From NCBI RefSeq assembly GCF_004362525.1, contig NZ_SNXS01000005.1:496001-560000 (forward strand): a stretch of DNA of 64,000 nt, read 5' to 3'. This stretch comes from Roseateles toxinivorans (GTDB lineage Bacteria; Pseudomonadota; Gammaproteobacteria; Burkholderiales; Burkholderiaceae_C). This document shows positions 19,635-28,906 of this stretch, one piece after another (position 1 is the stretch's first letter; the number at the start of each line of letters is the position of its first letter). Under the pieces are notes generated by a model. It saw nothing but the letters and a program-made list of their open reading frames with translations, had not been told where the DNA came from and searched no databases. A program made the translations under genes and the position numbers.

Positions 19635-20663
19635 ATGATCATCGACGTCCACGGCCACTACACTACCGCCCCGGCAGCCCTCGGCGCCTGGCGCGATCTG
19701 CAGATCGCCGGCCTCGCCGACCCCGCCAAGGCGCCCAAGGTCGCCGACCTGAAGATCAGCGACGACGAGCTGCGCGAATCAATCGAAGCCAACCAGCTGA
19801 AGCTGATGCGAGCCCGCGGCAGCGACCTGACGATCTTCAGCCCGCGAGCCAGCTTCATGGCCCACCACATTGGCGACTTCCAGACCTCGAGCGCCTGGGC
19901 CGCGATCTGCAACGAGCTGTGCTACCGGGTCAGCCAGCTGTTCCCTGATCACTTCGTGCCGGCCGCGATGCTGCCGCAATCGCCGGGTGTGGACCCGGCC
20001 TCCTGCATCCCCGAACTGGTCAAGTGCGTGGAGCAATACGGTAATGTCGGCATCAACCTGAACCCCGATCCGTCCGGCGGTCACTGGACCAGCCCGCCGC
20101 TGCCGGACCGCCACTGGTACCCGATCTACGAGAAGATGGTCGAGTACGACGTCCCGGCGATGATCCATGTCAGCACCAGCTGCAACGCCTGCTTCCACAC
20201 CACCGGCGCCCACTACCTGAATGCCGATACGACGGCCTTCATGCAGTGCCTGACCAGCGATCTGTTCAAGGACTTCCCAACGCTCAGATTCCTGATCCCT
20301 CACGGCGGCGGCGCCGTGCCCTACCACTGGGGGCGCTTCCGCGGCCTGGCACAAGAGCTGAAGAAGCCCTTGCTCAGCGAGCACCTGCTGAACAACATCT
20401 TCTTCGACACCTGCGTGTATCACCAGCCGGGCATCGACCTGCTGACCCAGGTGATACCGGTCAAGAACATCCTGTTCGCCAGCGAAATGATTGGCGCGGT
20501 GCGCGGCATCGACCCCGAGACCGGCCACTTCTACGACGACACCAAGCGCTATGTCGAGGCCACGGCAAACCTCAGCGAGGAAGAGCGGTTCATGGTTTAC
20601 GAAGGCAATGCCAGACGCGTGTTCCCGCGCCTCGATGCCGCGCTGAAGATCAAGGGGCTCTGA
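19635..20663 (+). CDS. ligJ: 4-oxalomesaconate hydratase LigJ
   Basis: LigJ is an amidohydrolase-superfamily enzyme (EC 4.2.1.83) that hydrates 4-oxalomesaconate to 4-carboxy-4-hydroxy-2-oxoadipate in the protocatechuate 4,5-cleavage pathway. The 342-residue protein begins [19 protein letters not shown], the HxH metal site and family hallmark. [49 protein letters not shown] and [14 protein letters not shown] closely match what I recall of LigJ. The ATG at 19635 is chosen; a TTG at 19617 adds six residues. ligK follows one base later. Confidence 0.93.
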   Translation: MIIDVHGHYTTAPAALGAWRDLQIAGLADPAKAPKVADLKISDDELRESIEANQLKLMRARGSDLTIFSPRASFMAHHIGDFQTSSAWAAICNELCYRVSQLFPDHFVPAAMLPQSPGVDPASCIPELVKCVEQYGNVGINLNPDPSGGHWTSPPLPDRHWYPIYEKMVEYDVPAMIHVSTSCNACFHTTGAHYLNADTTAFMQCLTSDLFKDFPTLRFLIPHGGGAVPYHWGRFRGLAQELKKPLLSEHLLNNIFFDTCVYHQPGIDLLTQVIPVKNILFASEMIGAVRGIDPETGHFYDDTKRYVEATANLSEEERFMVYEGNARRVFPRLDAALKIKGL

Positions 20664-20664
20664 A

Positions 20665-21348
20665 ATGCACGAGCTCGGTGTGGTCTATCGCAATATCCGG
20701 CGCGCCGATCGTGCAAGCGCCGATGGCATGGCCCCCCTCGGCTCGGCCACCGTGCACGAGGCGATGGGGCGGGTCGGCCTGCTGAAGCCCTATATGCGGC
20801 CGATCTACCCCGGCACCCAGGTCTCCGGCACGGCCGTGACCGTGCTGCTGCAGCCCGGTGACAACTGGATGATGCACGTGGCGGCGGAGCAGATTCAACC
20901 CGGCGACATCGTCGTTGCGGCCGTCACCGCCGACTGCTGCGACGGCTACTTCGGCGACCTGCTGGCCACCTCCTTCATGGCCCGCGGCGCCCGCGCGCTG
21001 ATCATCGACGCCGGGGTGCGCGATGTGAAGACGCTGCAGCAGATGGGCTTCCCGGTCTGGAGCAAGGCCATCAGCTCCAAGGGCACGATCAAGGCCACGC
21101 TCGGCTCGGTCAACATCGCCGTGGTCTGCGCCGGCATGTGGGTGACACCCGGCGATGTGATCGTGGCCGATGACGATGGCGTGGTCTGCGTGCCCGCCGC
21201 CCGTGCCGCCGAGACCTTGGCCGCCGCAATGAAGCGCGAGAGCTTCGAAGGCGAGAAACGAGCCAAGCTGGCCTCCGGCGTGCTGGGCCTGGACATGTAT
21301 CAGATGCGCGAGCCGCTGGCCCAGGCCGGTCTGCGCTACATCGACTGA
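20665..21348 (+). CDS. ligK: 4-carboxy-4-hydroxy-2-oxoadipate aldolase LigK
   Basis: LigK (EC 4.1.3.17) splits 4-carboxy-4-hydroxy-2-oxoadipate into pyruvate and oxaloacetate and often also decarboxylates oxaloacetate. The 227 residues fit the RraA-like class II aldolase family. Conserved parts include [40 protein letters not shown] and [14 protein letters not shown], whose Arg-Asp pair is the catalytic and metal-binding site. Cytoplasmic. The stop overlaps the next start by one base. Confidence 0.92.
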   Translation: MHELGVVYRNIRRADRASADGMAPLGSATVHEAMGRVGLLKPYMRPIYPGTQVSGTAVTVLLQPGDNWMMHVAAEQIQPGDIVVAAVTADCCDGYFGDLLATSFMARGARALIIDAGVRDVKTLQQMGFPVWSKAISSKGTIKATLGSVNIAVVCAGMWVTPGDVIVADDDGVVCVPAARAAETLAAAMKRESFEGEKRAKLASGVLGLDMYQMREPLAQAGLRYID

Positions 21349-22250
21349 TGGTCATGGACATCGCCATGAACGTCGGATTGATAGGCTATGGCGAGGTCGG
21401 CCGCATCCTGGCCGAGGATCTTCGCGCTCAGGGTCTGGCCGTGGCGGCCTACGACCTGAAGCGGGACCCTGAGCTGAGTGCACACGCCCAGGCCCGCGGC
21501 GTCCCGCTGGCCCGCTCGGCCAGCGAACTGGCGGCGCAGAGCGATCTGCTGATCAGCGCCGTGACGGCCAGCCAGACGGTCGCCGTGGCCGAGGCCGCCA
21601 GCGCGGGCCTGAAGAAGGGCTGCTTCTTCCTGGACTTCAACTCCGCCTCGCCCGGCGCCAAGGCCCGCGCGGCCGATTGCATCTACGCCGCCGGTGGCCG
21701 CTATGTCGAGGGCGCGTTGATGACCAGCGTGCCGCCCTATCGCATCAAGGTGCCCCTGCTACTGGGCGGGCCCGATGCGCAGGCACTGCTAGCCCCGCTG
21801 AATACGCTGGGCTTCGCAGCAAAGGTCGCCAGCGAGCAGCTGGGCGTGGCCTCGGCCACCAAGATGTGCCGCAGCGTGATGATCAAGGGCCTGGAGGCGA
21901 TGGTGATCGAGAGCTTCACGACCGCACGCCACTACGGCGTCGAGGACGCGCTGATCGCCTCACTGCAGGAGACCTTTCCCTCCATCGATTGGGAGAGGCA
22001 GGCCAGCTATTTCTTCCAGCGCGTGATCGAGCATGGCCGGCGCCGCAGCGAGGAGGTGCGCGAGGTCGCCCAGACCGTGCGCGAAGCGGGCCTGAGCCCC
22101 TGGAGCGCCGCCGGCACCGCCGAGCGCCAGGCCTGGGTCGCCAACTTGGCCGACCTGGGCGTGTTCGGCCCGCGCGGTGAGCCGAGCTTTGCGCGCAGCA
22201 GTGACTGGCGCGTCGAGGCCGACCGCCTCTTGAACCACAACAAACCATGA
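21348..22250 (+). CDS. NAD(P)-dependent oxidoreductase of the 6-phosphogluconate dehydrogenase type (DUF1932)
   Basis: The N-terminal Rossmann fold carries GLIGYGEVGRIL, and the C-terminal helical part fits DUF1932. Three in-frame starts are close together (21348, 21354, 21366); the third begins MNVGLIGYGE and is the most usual form. The central FLDFNSASPGAKARAA is the beta-hydroxyacid dehydrogenase substrate segment. The gene lies between ligK and ligI, so it should act on a pathway carboxylic acid. It is not the LigC (Gfo/Idh type) dehydrogenase. Substrate unknown. Confidence 0.85.
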   Translation: MVMDIAMNVGLIGYGEVGRILAEDLRAQGLAVAAYDLKRDPELSAHAQARGVPLARSASELAAQSDLLISAVTASQTVAVAEAASAGLKKGCFFLDFNSASPGAKARAADCIYAAGGRYVEGALMTSVPPYRIKVPLLLGGPDAQALLAPLNTLGFAAKVASEQLGVASATKMCRSVMIKGLEAMVIESFTTARHYGVEDALIASLQETFPSIDWERQASYFFQRVIEHGRRRSEEVREVAQTVREAGLSPWSAAGTAERQAWVANLADLGVFGPRGEPSFARSSDWRVEADRLLNHNKP

Positions 22251-23170
22251 TCACCTTCGAGAAGACCCCCGGCTGGCTGGACTGGTATGCAGGCCCCAGC
22301 AAGCCCCGCTTCAAGCTGCCGGCCGGTGCCGTCGACGCCCACTGCCATGTCTTCGGCCCCGGCGCGCTGTTTCCGTTTGCGCCCGAGCGCAGGTACACGC
22401 CCTGCGATGCCAGCTGGCAGCAGCTGTTCGCGCTGCGCGACCAGCTGGGCATCAGCCGCAATGTGATCGTGCAGGCGACCTGCCACGGCGCCGACAACAG
22501 CGCGATGCTCGATGCACTGGCCCACGCCGACGGCCGCGCACGTGGCGTGGCCACCGTTCGACGCGGCGTCAGCGAAGCGGAGCTGCATCGCATGCATGCC
22601 TTGGGCGTACGCGGCGTGCGCTTCAACTTCGTGCGCCGGCTGGTGGATTTCACGCCCAAGGACGAGCTGGTCGAGATCGCCCAACGCATCGCCCGCCTGG
22701 GCTGGCATGTGGTGGTCTATTTCGAGGCCGCGGACCTACCGGACCTGTGGGACTTCTTCACCGCACTGCCGACCCAGATTGTCGTCGATCACATGGGCCG
22801 GCCCGACGTCAGCCAGCCGGTCGATGGCCCCGAGTTCGCGCTGTTCCTGAGGCTGATGCGCGAGCACTCGAATGTCTGGACCAAATTGAGCTGCCCCGAG
22901 CGGCTGAGCGTCAGCGGCCCACGGGCGCTGAACGGGGAGGCGAGGCCCTATCGCGACGTGCTGCCCTTCGCGCAGCGCGTGCTGGCCGAATTCCCCGACC
23001 GCGTGCTGTGGGGCACGGACTGGCCCCATCCGAACCTGAAGGACCACATGCCCGACGACGGCCTGCTGGTGGACTTCGTCGCGCACCTCGCGCCCACACC
23101 CGAGCAGCAGCAGCGTCTGCTGGTCAGCAACCCGATGCGCCTTTACTGGCCCGAGGAGACAACAGCATGA
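22247..23170 (+). CDS. ligI: 2-pyrone-4,6-dicarboxylate lactonase LigI
   Basis: LigI (EC 3.1.1.57) hydrolyses 2-pyrone-4,6-dicarboxylate to 4-oxalomesaconate, the step before LigJ. The 307-residue amidohydrolase shows GAVDAHCHVFGPGALFPF near residue 27, NVIVQATCHGADNSAML near 72, IVVDHMGRPDVSQPVDGP near 178 and RVLWGTDWPHPNLKDHMPDDG near 258. The Asp of WGTDWPHPN is the catalytic base known for the family. The start overlaps the upstream stop as ATGA, and the stop overlaps the Bug protein start. Confidence 0.93.
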   Translation: MITFEKTPGWLDWYAGPSKPRFKLPAGAVDAHCHVFGPGALFPFAPERRYTPCDASWQQLFALRDQLGISRNVIVQATCHGADNSAMLDALAHADGRARGVATVRRGVSEAELHRMHALGVRGVRFNFVRRLVDFTPKDELVEIAQRIARLGWHVVVYFEAADLPDLWDFFTALPTQIVVDHMGRPDVSQPVDGPEFALFLRLMREHSNVWTKLSCPERLSVSGPRALNGEARPYRDVLPFAQRVLAEFPDRVLWGTDWPHPNLKDHMPDDGLLVDFVAHLAPTPEQQQRLLVSNPMRLYWPEETTA

Positions 23171-24150
23171 ACAAGAATTTGACCCGACGCATCGCCCTGG
23201 CCAGCCTGCTGGCACTGGGCGCCATTGGCAATATGGGCAGCGCGCAGGCCCAGGCCTATCCGAGCCGGACTATCAAGATCCTCGTCGGCTACAGCCCGGG
23301 TGGCGCGGTGGACATCATCGCCCGCGCCATCGCCGAGCAGATGGCCGCGGGCCTCGGTCAGGCGGTGATCGTCGAGAACAAGCCGGGCGGCGGCACCAAT
23401 ATCGCCAACAAGACGCTGATCGACAGCCCGGCCGATGGCTACACCTTGATGCTGGCCGCCAATGCGCTGGCGGCCAATGTCTCGCTGTACCAACCCGCGC
23501 CTTACGACCTCGGCCGCGACATCACGCCGATTGCCCAGATCGGCAGCGTGCCGGTGGTGCTGGCCGCCAACGCCCAAGCCGCCATCTCGTCGGTCAAGGA
23601 CCTGATCGCACAGCTCAAGAACAAGCCGGACTCGATTACTTACGGCTCGCCGGGCAATGGCTCGACACCGCACCTGGCGATCGAGCTGTTCGCCCATGCC
23701 GCTGGCGTGCGCTTCACCCATGTGCCCTACAAGGGTGGCTCGCAGGCGATGAACGATGTGATCGCCGGCCACATCCAGACGGTGGCGGTGAATGCGCTCG
23801 AAGTGCTGCCCCATGCGAAGAGCGGCAAGCTCAAGGTGCTGGCCGTGCTGAGCGACAAGCGCTCGGCCATCTACCCCGATGCGCCGACGATCGCCGAGTC
23901 GGGCTTCCCCGGCTTCGAGGCTTCGGTCTGGTACGGCCTGATCGCGCCCAAGGGTGTGCCGGCGGCCCTGGTCAGCCGCCTGCACCAGGAGGTGCAGAAG
24001 GCGCTGGCCGCACCGGCCGTGCGCGAGCGACTGGCCGGCGCCGGGGGCGAGGTCAGACCCGGCCCCACAGCCCAGTTCGCCAAGCTGCTGGACAGCGAGA
24101 GGCAGCGCTACGAGAAGCTGATCCGCGAAGCCCGCATCACCCCCGACTGA
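23167..24150 (+). CDS. Bug/TctC-family periplasmic substrate-binding protein
   Basis: The 327-residue protein has a Sec signal peptide (about residues 1-28, ending at AQA) and the full Bug fold. YPSRTIKILVGYSPGGAVDIIAR is the typical N-terminal strand and ligand loop, and VPYKGGSQAMNDVIAGHIQ is the second conserved part. Bug proteins bind carboxylates such as aromatic or tricarboxylic acids. Its start overlaps the ligI stop, tying it to the pathway. No TctA or TctB membrane component is in the window. Confidence 0.9.
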   Translation: MNKNLTRRIALASLLALGAIGNMGSAQAQAYPSRTIKILVGYSPGGAVDIIARAIAEQMAAGLGQAVIVENKPGGGTNIANKTLIDSPADGYTLMLAANALAANVSLYQPAPYDLGRDITPIAQIGSVPVVLAANAQAAISSVKDLIAQLKNKPDSITYGSPGNGSTPHLAIELFAHAAGVRFTHVPYKGGSQAMNDVIAGHIQTVAVNALEVLPHAKSGKLKVLAVLSDKRSAIYPDAPTIAESGFPGFEASVWYGLIAPKGVPAALVSRLHQEVQKALAAPAVRERLAGAGGEVRPGPTAQFAKLLDSERQRYEKLIREARITPD

Positions 24151-24162
24151 GCGAGGTCCGCC

Positions 24163-24996
24163 ATGCGCTATCCCATCACCGGGCGACTGAGCGCCCTGCT
24201 CTTCGTCGTTGCCCTGCAGCTAGGCTGTACCTCGCTGCCGGCGACCGCGGCAGCACCTCAAGCCGTGGTCGCGTCGGCGCAAGCCCGCGCCGCCCTGGCG
24301 CCCACCGGTCGGCTGCGCATCGCGGTCTATCCTGGCAGTCCGACCTCGCTGGTGCGCTCATCCGGCAGTCCGCAGGACGGAGGCCTCACGGTCGAGGTCG
24401 GTCGCGAGCTGGCGCGGCGCCTGGGCGTGCCAGCCGAGCTGGTGGTGTTCGAGCGCGTCGCCCAGATCATCGAGGCACTGCAGGCCGGCCAGGTGGACAT
24501 GACCATCACCAATGCCACGCCGGCCCGTGCCGTGCTGGTGGACTTCACAACTCCACTGGTCGGCCTTGAACTGGGCTATCTGGCTCTGCCGGGATCGCCG
24601 GTCACGATGCTGGACCAGGTGGACCAGGCCGGCCGGCGCATCGGCGTCAGCCAGGGCAGCAGCTCGCAAGCGGCGCTTGCCCGCGTCTTCAAGCAGGCCG
24701 GCATCGTGCCGGCGGCTTCGCTGAAGGAGGCGGCCGAGATGCTGAAGGACCGGCGCATCGACGCCTTCGCCACCAACAAGGGCATTCTGTTCGAGCTCGC
24801 CGACGGCCTGCCCGGCGCCCGCGTGCTTGACGGCCGCTGGGGCCTGGAGTCGCTGGCCCTGGCCGTGCCCAAGGGTCGCACGCAGGGCGCGGAGTTTTTG
24901 AAGCAATTCGTCGAGGCGGTGCGTGCGCAGGGCCTGGTGCAGCAGGCCGCCACCCGCGCCGGGTTGCGCGGCCTCGCCGAGCCGGAACGCCGCTGA
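24163..24996 (+). CDS. Family 3 extracellular solute-binding lipoprotein
   Basis: The 277-residue protein has a lipoprotein-type leader with LQLGC at about residues 18-22, then a Gly/Ala-rich linker and a type 3 solute-binding domain (GRLRIAVYPGSPTSLVRSSG; LTVEVGRELARRLGV; VDMTITNATPARAVLVDFT). Such domains usually bind amino acids or small organic acids for ABC importers. No permease is adjacent. It lies 12 bases after a Bug gene in the same operon. The ligand is unknown. Confidence 0.85.
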   Translation: MRYPITGRLSALLFVVALQLGCTSLPATAAAPQAVVASAQARAALAPTGRLRIAVYPGSPTSLVRSSGSPQDGGLTVEVGRELARRLGVPAELVVFERVAQIIEALQAGQVDMTITNATPARAVLVDFTTPLVGLELGYLALPGSPVTMLDQVDQAGRRIGVSQGSSSQAALARVFKQAGIVPAASLKEAAEMLKDRRIDAFATNKGILFELADGLPGARVLDGRWGLESLALAVPKGRTQGAEFLKQFVEAVRAQGLVQQAATRAGLRGLAEPERR

Positions 24997-25035
24997 GTCG
25001 CAGCACCACAACTCAAACAACAAGGAGACGCATCA

Positions 25036-26007
25036 ATGACCCACTCTCTCGACCGCCGCGCGCTGCTGCTGGCCGGCCTAGGCGCCGCCGTCTGGCCCAC
25101 CGCCGGGGCACAGTCCACCAGGCCGCTGCGCATCATCGTGCCTTTCCCGCCCGGTGGCTCGACAGACATCCTGGCCCGTGCAGTCGGCAACACGCTGGGC
25201 ACGGCCCTGGGCCAGACCGTGGTGATAGAGAACAAGCCGGGCGCCGGTGGCTCGACCGGCGCCGGCGAGGCGGCCCGTGCCGAGCCGGACGGCAACACCC
25301 TGCTGATGGGCCATATCGGCACGCTGGCCGTCAATCCCGCGCTGTACCCGAAACTGCCCTACGACCCAGTCAAGAGCTTCACGCCGGTGGCCTGGGTTGC
25401 CCGCGTGCCCAACATCCTGGTCGTCAACACCGGCTCGCCGGCCAGGACGCTGAAGGAGTTTCTCGAGCTGGCGCGCGCCAAGCCGGGGCGCTTGACCTAC
25501 TCGTCCGGCGGCAACGGCAGTGCGGCCCACATCACCTTCGAGTACCTGAAGCTGCAGGCCAGGCTGTTCATGCTGCACATCCCCTATCGCGGCACGGCCC
25601 CCTCGGTCACCGATCTGCTGGGCGGCCAGGTGGACGCCACCTTCACCGGCGCGCCGGCCGTACTGCCCCATGTGCGCAATGGCAGGCTGCGCGCACTGGC
25701 GGTGTCCAGCACGCAACGCCTGGCACCACTACCCGATGTGCCGACCGTGGCGGAGAGCGGTTTTCCCGGCTTTGACGCGGACCAGTGGTACGGCTTCGTC
25801 GCACCGGCGGGCACGCCGCCGCCCATCGTTGCCCGTCTGAACAACGAGATCAACAAGATCCTGCGCCTGCCCGAGGTCGCCCAGCAGCTGGCCACCGAAG
25901 GCGCCATCGCCACGCCCACCACGCCCAAGGCCTATGCCGACCTGATCGCCCGCGAACTGCCGCGCTGGGCGGAGGTGGTCAGGGCCGGCCAGGTCAGACC
26001 CGACTGA
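25036..26007 (+). CDS. Bug/TctC-family periplasmic substrate-binding protein
   Basis: The 323-residue protein begins with a signal peptide containing two arginines (DRRALLLAGLGAAVWPTAGAQ), possibly Tat-like. RPLRIIVPFPPGGSTDILAR and IPYRGTAPSVTDLLGGQVD are the Bug-family hallmarks. An AAGGAG element 12 bases before the ATG is a good ribosome site. It is a second, clearly diverged Bug receptor in the lig operon. Confidence 0.9.
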   Translation: MTHSLDRRALLLAGLGAAVWPTAGAQSTRPLRIIVPFPPGGSTDILARAVGNTLGTALGQTVVIENKPGAGGSTGAGEAARAEPDGNTLLMGHIGTLAVNPALYPKLPYDPVKSFTPVAWVARVPNILVVNTGSPARTLKEFLELARAKPGRLTYSSGGNGSAAHITFEYLKLQARLFMLHIPYRGTAPSVTDLLGGQVDATFTGAPAVLPHVRNGRLRALAVSSTQRLAPLPDVPTVAESGFPGFDADQWYGFVAPAGTPPPIVARLNNEINKILRLPEVAQQLATEGAIATPTTPKAYADLIARELPRWAEVVRAGQVRPD

Positions 26008-26091
26008 TTCCCTAGAGAAGAACGGTAGCGCTGCTGTGGCCTTGCCCAGGCACAGCCGAGCCGCCGCATTGCCTACCCACCAGGAGACGAC

Positions 26092-27150
26092 ATGAAGAAA
26101 TCCATCCGCCGCATTGCATCCGGCGCCGCCGGCCTCGCCTGCCTGAGCCTGCCACTGCCGGGCGCGGCGCAGAGCAACGTCACGATCTACGGCCTGTTCG
26201 ATGCCGCCACCCGCTACGCCACCAATGTCGGCGCGGGCCGGGAGTCGCGCACCACGATGGAGGACGGCATCTTCACCGGCAGCCGGCTGGGCTTACGGGT
26301 GCGAGAGGACCTGGGCAACGGCCTGGCCGCCGCGCTGACGATGGAGTCGGGCTTCGACCCGAGCAGCGGTGTGTCCTTGCAGGCCACGCCGACGGCCGAC
26401 TTTGGCCAGACGCAGGCCTCGCCGCGTTTCTGGGGACGCGAAGTCCACCTGGGCCTGCGCAGCAGCCAGGGTTGGGGCGTGCTGCTGGGCCGGCAATACA
26501 CGCTGGCCCATGCCGTTGCAGCGCGCTTCCAGCCGCTGGGCAATCCGAACAGCACGGCCCACTCGATCTTCAGCAGCCATCACATCGCGCGCCAGGACAA
26601 TATGCTGCGCGTCGACGCCAAGCTGGGCGGCGTTGACCTGGCCGCCTCCAGGACTCTCGGCGAAGTGGCCGGCAGCGATGCCAATGGCTCCTGGGCGATG
26701 TCCGCCGGCTACGCCAGCGGACCGCTCTTCGTGGGCGGCTATGTGCAGCAGCTGAAGAACCTGGCCGGCACCGAAACCCGCAAGATCCTCGGCCTGGGCG
26801 GCAACTACAAGGTCTCGCCGATGTTCACCCTGTTCGCCGGTGCGATGCGTCGCACCGATGCGGTCAGCCCGCAGTCCAACAAGGTCTGGACCCTGGGCAT
26901 CAATGTCGAACTCCGCCCCAACGTGACATTGAGCCTCGCACACCTGTCCGACAGTCAGACCGGCAGCACGGCGCTGAAGGGCTCGCGCAAGGTCAGCTAT
27001 GCCTCCGCCAGCTATCGCTTCTCGCCACGCACCGACATCTATGCGGTCGTGGACGGAAACCAGGTCGACGGCGGCTATGCCAAGCCGGCCTTCATGGGCG
27101 CCAAGGGCGACCAGAGCGCGCTCACGGTCGGCCTGCGCCATCGCTTCTAA
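26092..27150 (+). CDS. General porin of the Burkholderiales type
   Basis: The 352-residue protein has a signal peptide ending near GAAQ and then SNVTIYGLFDAATRYATN, the usual first strand of trimeric betaproteobacterial porins. DGIFTGSRLGLRVREDLGNGLAA follows, and the C-terminus ends in GLRHRF with the terminal phenylalanine needed for outer-membrane assembly. An AGGAG element precedes the ATG. Between two Bug genes, it probably admits the same carboxylates through the outer membrane. Confidence 0.92.
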   Translation: MKKSIRRIASGAAGLACLSLPLPGAAQSNVTIYGLFDAATRYATNVGAGRESRTTMEDGIFTGSRLGLRVREDLGNGLAAALTMESGFDPSSGVSLQATPTADFGQTQASPRFWGREVHLGLRSSQGWGVLLGRQYTLAHAVAARFQPLGNPNSTAHSIFSSHHIARQDNMLRVDAKLGGVDLAASRTLGEVAGSDANGSWAMSAGYASGPLFVGGYVQQLKNLAGTETRKILGLGGNYKVSPMFTLFAGAMRRTDAVSPQSNKVWTLGINVELRPNVTLSLAHLSDSQTGSTALKGSRKVSYASASYRFSPRTDIYAVVDGNQVDGGYAKPAFMGAKGDQSALTVGLRHRF

Positions 27151-27168
27151 TCCCTGCTGGAGCCTCAA

Positions 27169-28149
27169 ATGATGAACAAAACCGTGAACCGCCGCCTGCT
27201 GCTCGCAGCCACCCTGCTGGCGGGCCTGCCGGGCGCGCTCCAGGCCCAGACGACTTTCCCGAATCGCGCAATCACCCTGATCGTGCCCTTCGCACCCGGT
27301 GGCATTGCCGATGTCATGGCGCGCGCCGTGGCGGAGGCCATGGCCAAGAGCCTGGGCCAGGCCGTGGTGGTGGACAACCGGCCCAGCGCCGGCAGCATCG
27401 TGGCCACCCAGGCCGTGGTCAGCGCCAGGCCGGACGGACACACCCTGCTGTTGATGAGCAATAGCAACGCGGTCAGCGTCGGCCTGTTCAAGAAGCTGCC
27501 CTATGACACGGTCAAGGACCTGGTGCCGGTCTCGACCCTGGGCTTCTTCGACCTGGCCCTGTTCGCGCCGGCCAACACGCGCTTCGGCACCGTGCAGCAG
27601 GCGCTGCAGTTCGCCAAGGCCAACCCAGGCCAACTGAAGATGGGGACAATTTCGGTGGGCACCACCCAGCACCTGGCCGCCAAGCTGTTCGAGACTGTCA
27701 GCGGCGCCGACCTGCTGACGATCCCCTACAAGGGCTCGCCGGCCGTGCTGATGGCCTTGCGCAGCGGCGAGATCGACCTGGCGCTGGAGATCGTCGGCCC
27801 GATGTTGCCGCAGCTCAGCGCCGGCGCGGTGAAGGCGCTGGCCGTCACGACGAACCAGCGCAACCCGGCCCTGCCCGAGGTGCAGACCTTGCAGCAGGCA
27901 GGCGTCGCCGGCTACAACGTCAGCTCCTGGAATGCCATTGCCGTGCCGGCCGCCACGCCACCGGCGGTCGTCGAGCGACTCAACCGCGCGATACGCGAGG
28001 CGATTGCTTCGGCGCCCGTCATCGCCAAGCTCGAGAAGCTGGGCATGCGGCTGCAGGCCGGCACGCCCGAGCAGGCGCAGGCACTGCTGTCCAGCGACAT
28101 CAAGCGTTGGGGCGAGGTGATCAGCGCCGCGAAGATCGAGGCCGAGTAG
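27169..28149 (+). CDS. Bug/TctC-family periplasmic substrate-binding protein
   Basis: The 326-residue protein has a signal peptide ending at about residue 26 (LQAQ), then FPNRAITLIVPFAPGGIADVMAR and IPYKGSPAVLMALRSGEID, the Bug hallmarks. It is the third Bug receptor in 5 kb, 18 bases after the porin. The three differ in the ligand loop after the PGG motif (AVDII, STDIL, IADVM), suggesting distinct ligands. Confidence 0.9.
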   Translation: MMNKTVNRRLLLAATLLAGLPGALQAQTTFPNRAITLIVPFAPGGIADVMARAVAEAMAKSLGQAVVVDNRPSAGSIVATQAVVSARPDGHTLLLMSNSNAVSVGLFKKLPYDTVKDLVPVSTLGFFDLALFAPANTRFGTVQQALQFAKANPGQLKMGTISVGTTQHLAAKLFETVSGADLLTIPYKGSPAVLMALRSGEIDLALEIVGPMLPQLSAGAVKALAVTTNQRNPALPEVQTLQQAGVAGYNVSSWNAIAVPAATPPAVVERLNRAIREAIASAPVIAKLEKLGMRLQAGTPEQAQALLSSDIKRWGEVISAAKIEAE

Positions 28150-28214
28150 ATCGAGGCGTTGTCTGACGAAGGAAGGGGCCGCGCACCGATTGCCCCCAGG
28201 CACTCACCGGTCTA

Positions 28215-28232
28215 GGCTTGAAACATCAAGCC
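28215..28232 (+). repeat. Stem-loop GGCTTGA-AACA-TCAAGCC
   Basis: A perfect 7-bp stem with a 4-base loop lies in the 112-base gap between the last Bug gene and the small exported protein at 28262. No T-run follows, so an intrinsic terminator is unlikely. It may protect the 3' end of the lig operon mRNA or sit in the leader of the next gene. Confidence 0.5.
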
Positions 28233-28261
28233 CCGAACTCGGTCGTCGCCAGGAGCCAGCG

Positions 28262-28870
28262 ATGAAAGCACCCTGCCCTGCCCAATGCATCTGCCTGCTG
28301 CTCACCGCCAGCGCCCTGACCACGCAGGCGCAGATGAGCGGCTGGACAGAAACCGCGCAGGCGAACCTGGCGCCAGCCGCGCTGCGCCTGAGTCAAAGCC
28401 AGGCGGAGCCGCTGGCCACTGCCGGTTCAACGCCGATGGTGGATGCCTTGACCGGCCAGTCGCATACCGCTCGCCAAACCATGCTGTGGGCGGTGCATCC
28501 GTCTGGACTGGGTCTGGGCTTCGGTGTCGAGCAGCGCAGCTCAGCATTCGGCAGCCTGGCCGCGCAACGCCTCTCGTTCGATCCGACAACACGCCAAGCC
28601 GGCATGCTGATGGGTCTGTCCGTGGCCACCGGCAAGCACTCGTATCTGACCTTGCAAACTCCACTGCTGACATCGACTGCACGCGCGCCCCCGGAAGAAG
28701 GGCTGTTGCAGCAAGACGCGCGGCAGCTGCGCATGGGCCTGGTGTTCCAGACCCGCAACAAGTATGCCGACCTGCGCCAGGGCCTGCGCATGGAGCTGAG
28801 CGCCCAGACCACCCTATCGGTGCGGCCGCGCTCCGGGCGGCTTGGCTTCACCCTGCATAGCAGCTGGTAG
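28262..28870 (+). CDS. Exported protein of unknown function
   Basis: I do not recognise this 202-residue protein. A signal peptide spans about residues 1-24, cleaved near TTQAQ. The rest is rich in Ser, Thr, Gln and Leu with alternating patterns such as LGLGFGVEQRSSAFGSL and SYLTLQTPLL, which suggest beta structure. The C-terminus, RLGFTLHSSW, ends in an aromatic residue as in small outer-membrane barrels. A GGAG element lies 9 bases before the ATG. It follows the lig operon but may be a separate unit. Confidence 0.65.
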   Translation: MKAPCPAQCICLLLTASALTTQAQMSGWTETAQANLAPAALRLSQSQAEPLATAGSTPMVDALTGQSHTARQTMLWAVHPSGLGLGFGVEQRSSAFGSLAAQRLSFDPTTRQAGMLMGLSVATGKHSYLTLQTPLLTSTARAPPEEGLLQQDARQLRMGLVFQTRNKYADLRQGLRMELSAQTTLSVRPRSGRLGFTLHSSW

Positions 28871-28906
28871 CCGCAGCTGAACTCTGCGCTCCGAGGGTCC
28901 GCCCCG

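Noticed and set aside
26293-28203. Minus-strand frame of 636 codons opposite the porin and third Bug gene
   Set aside because: Antisense shadow of two clear genes, with no domain and skewed composition.
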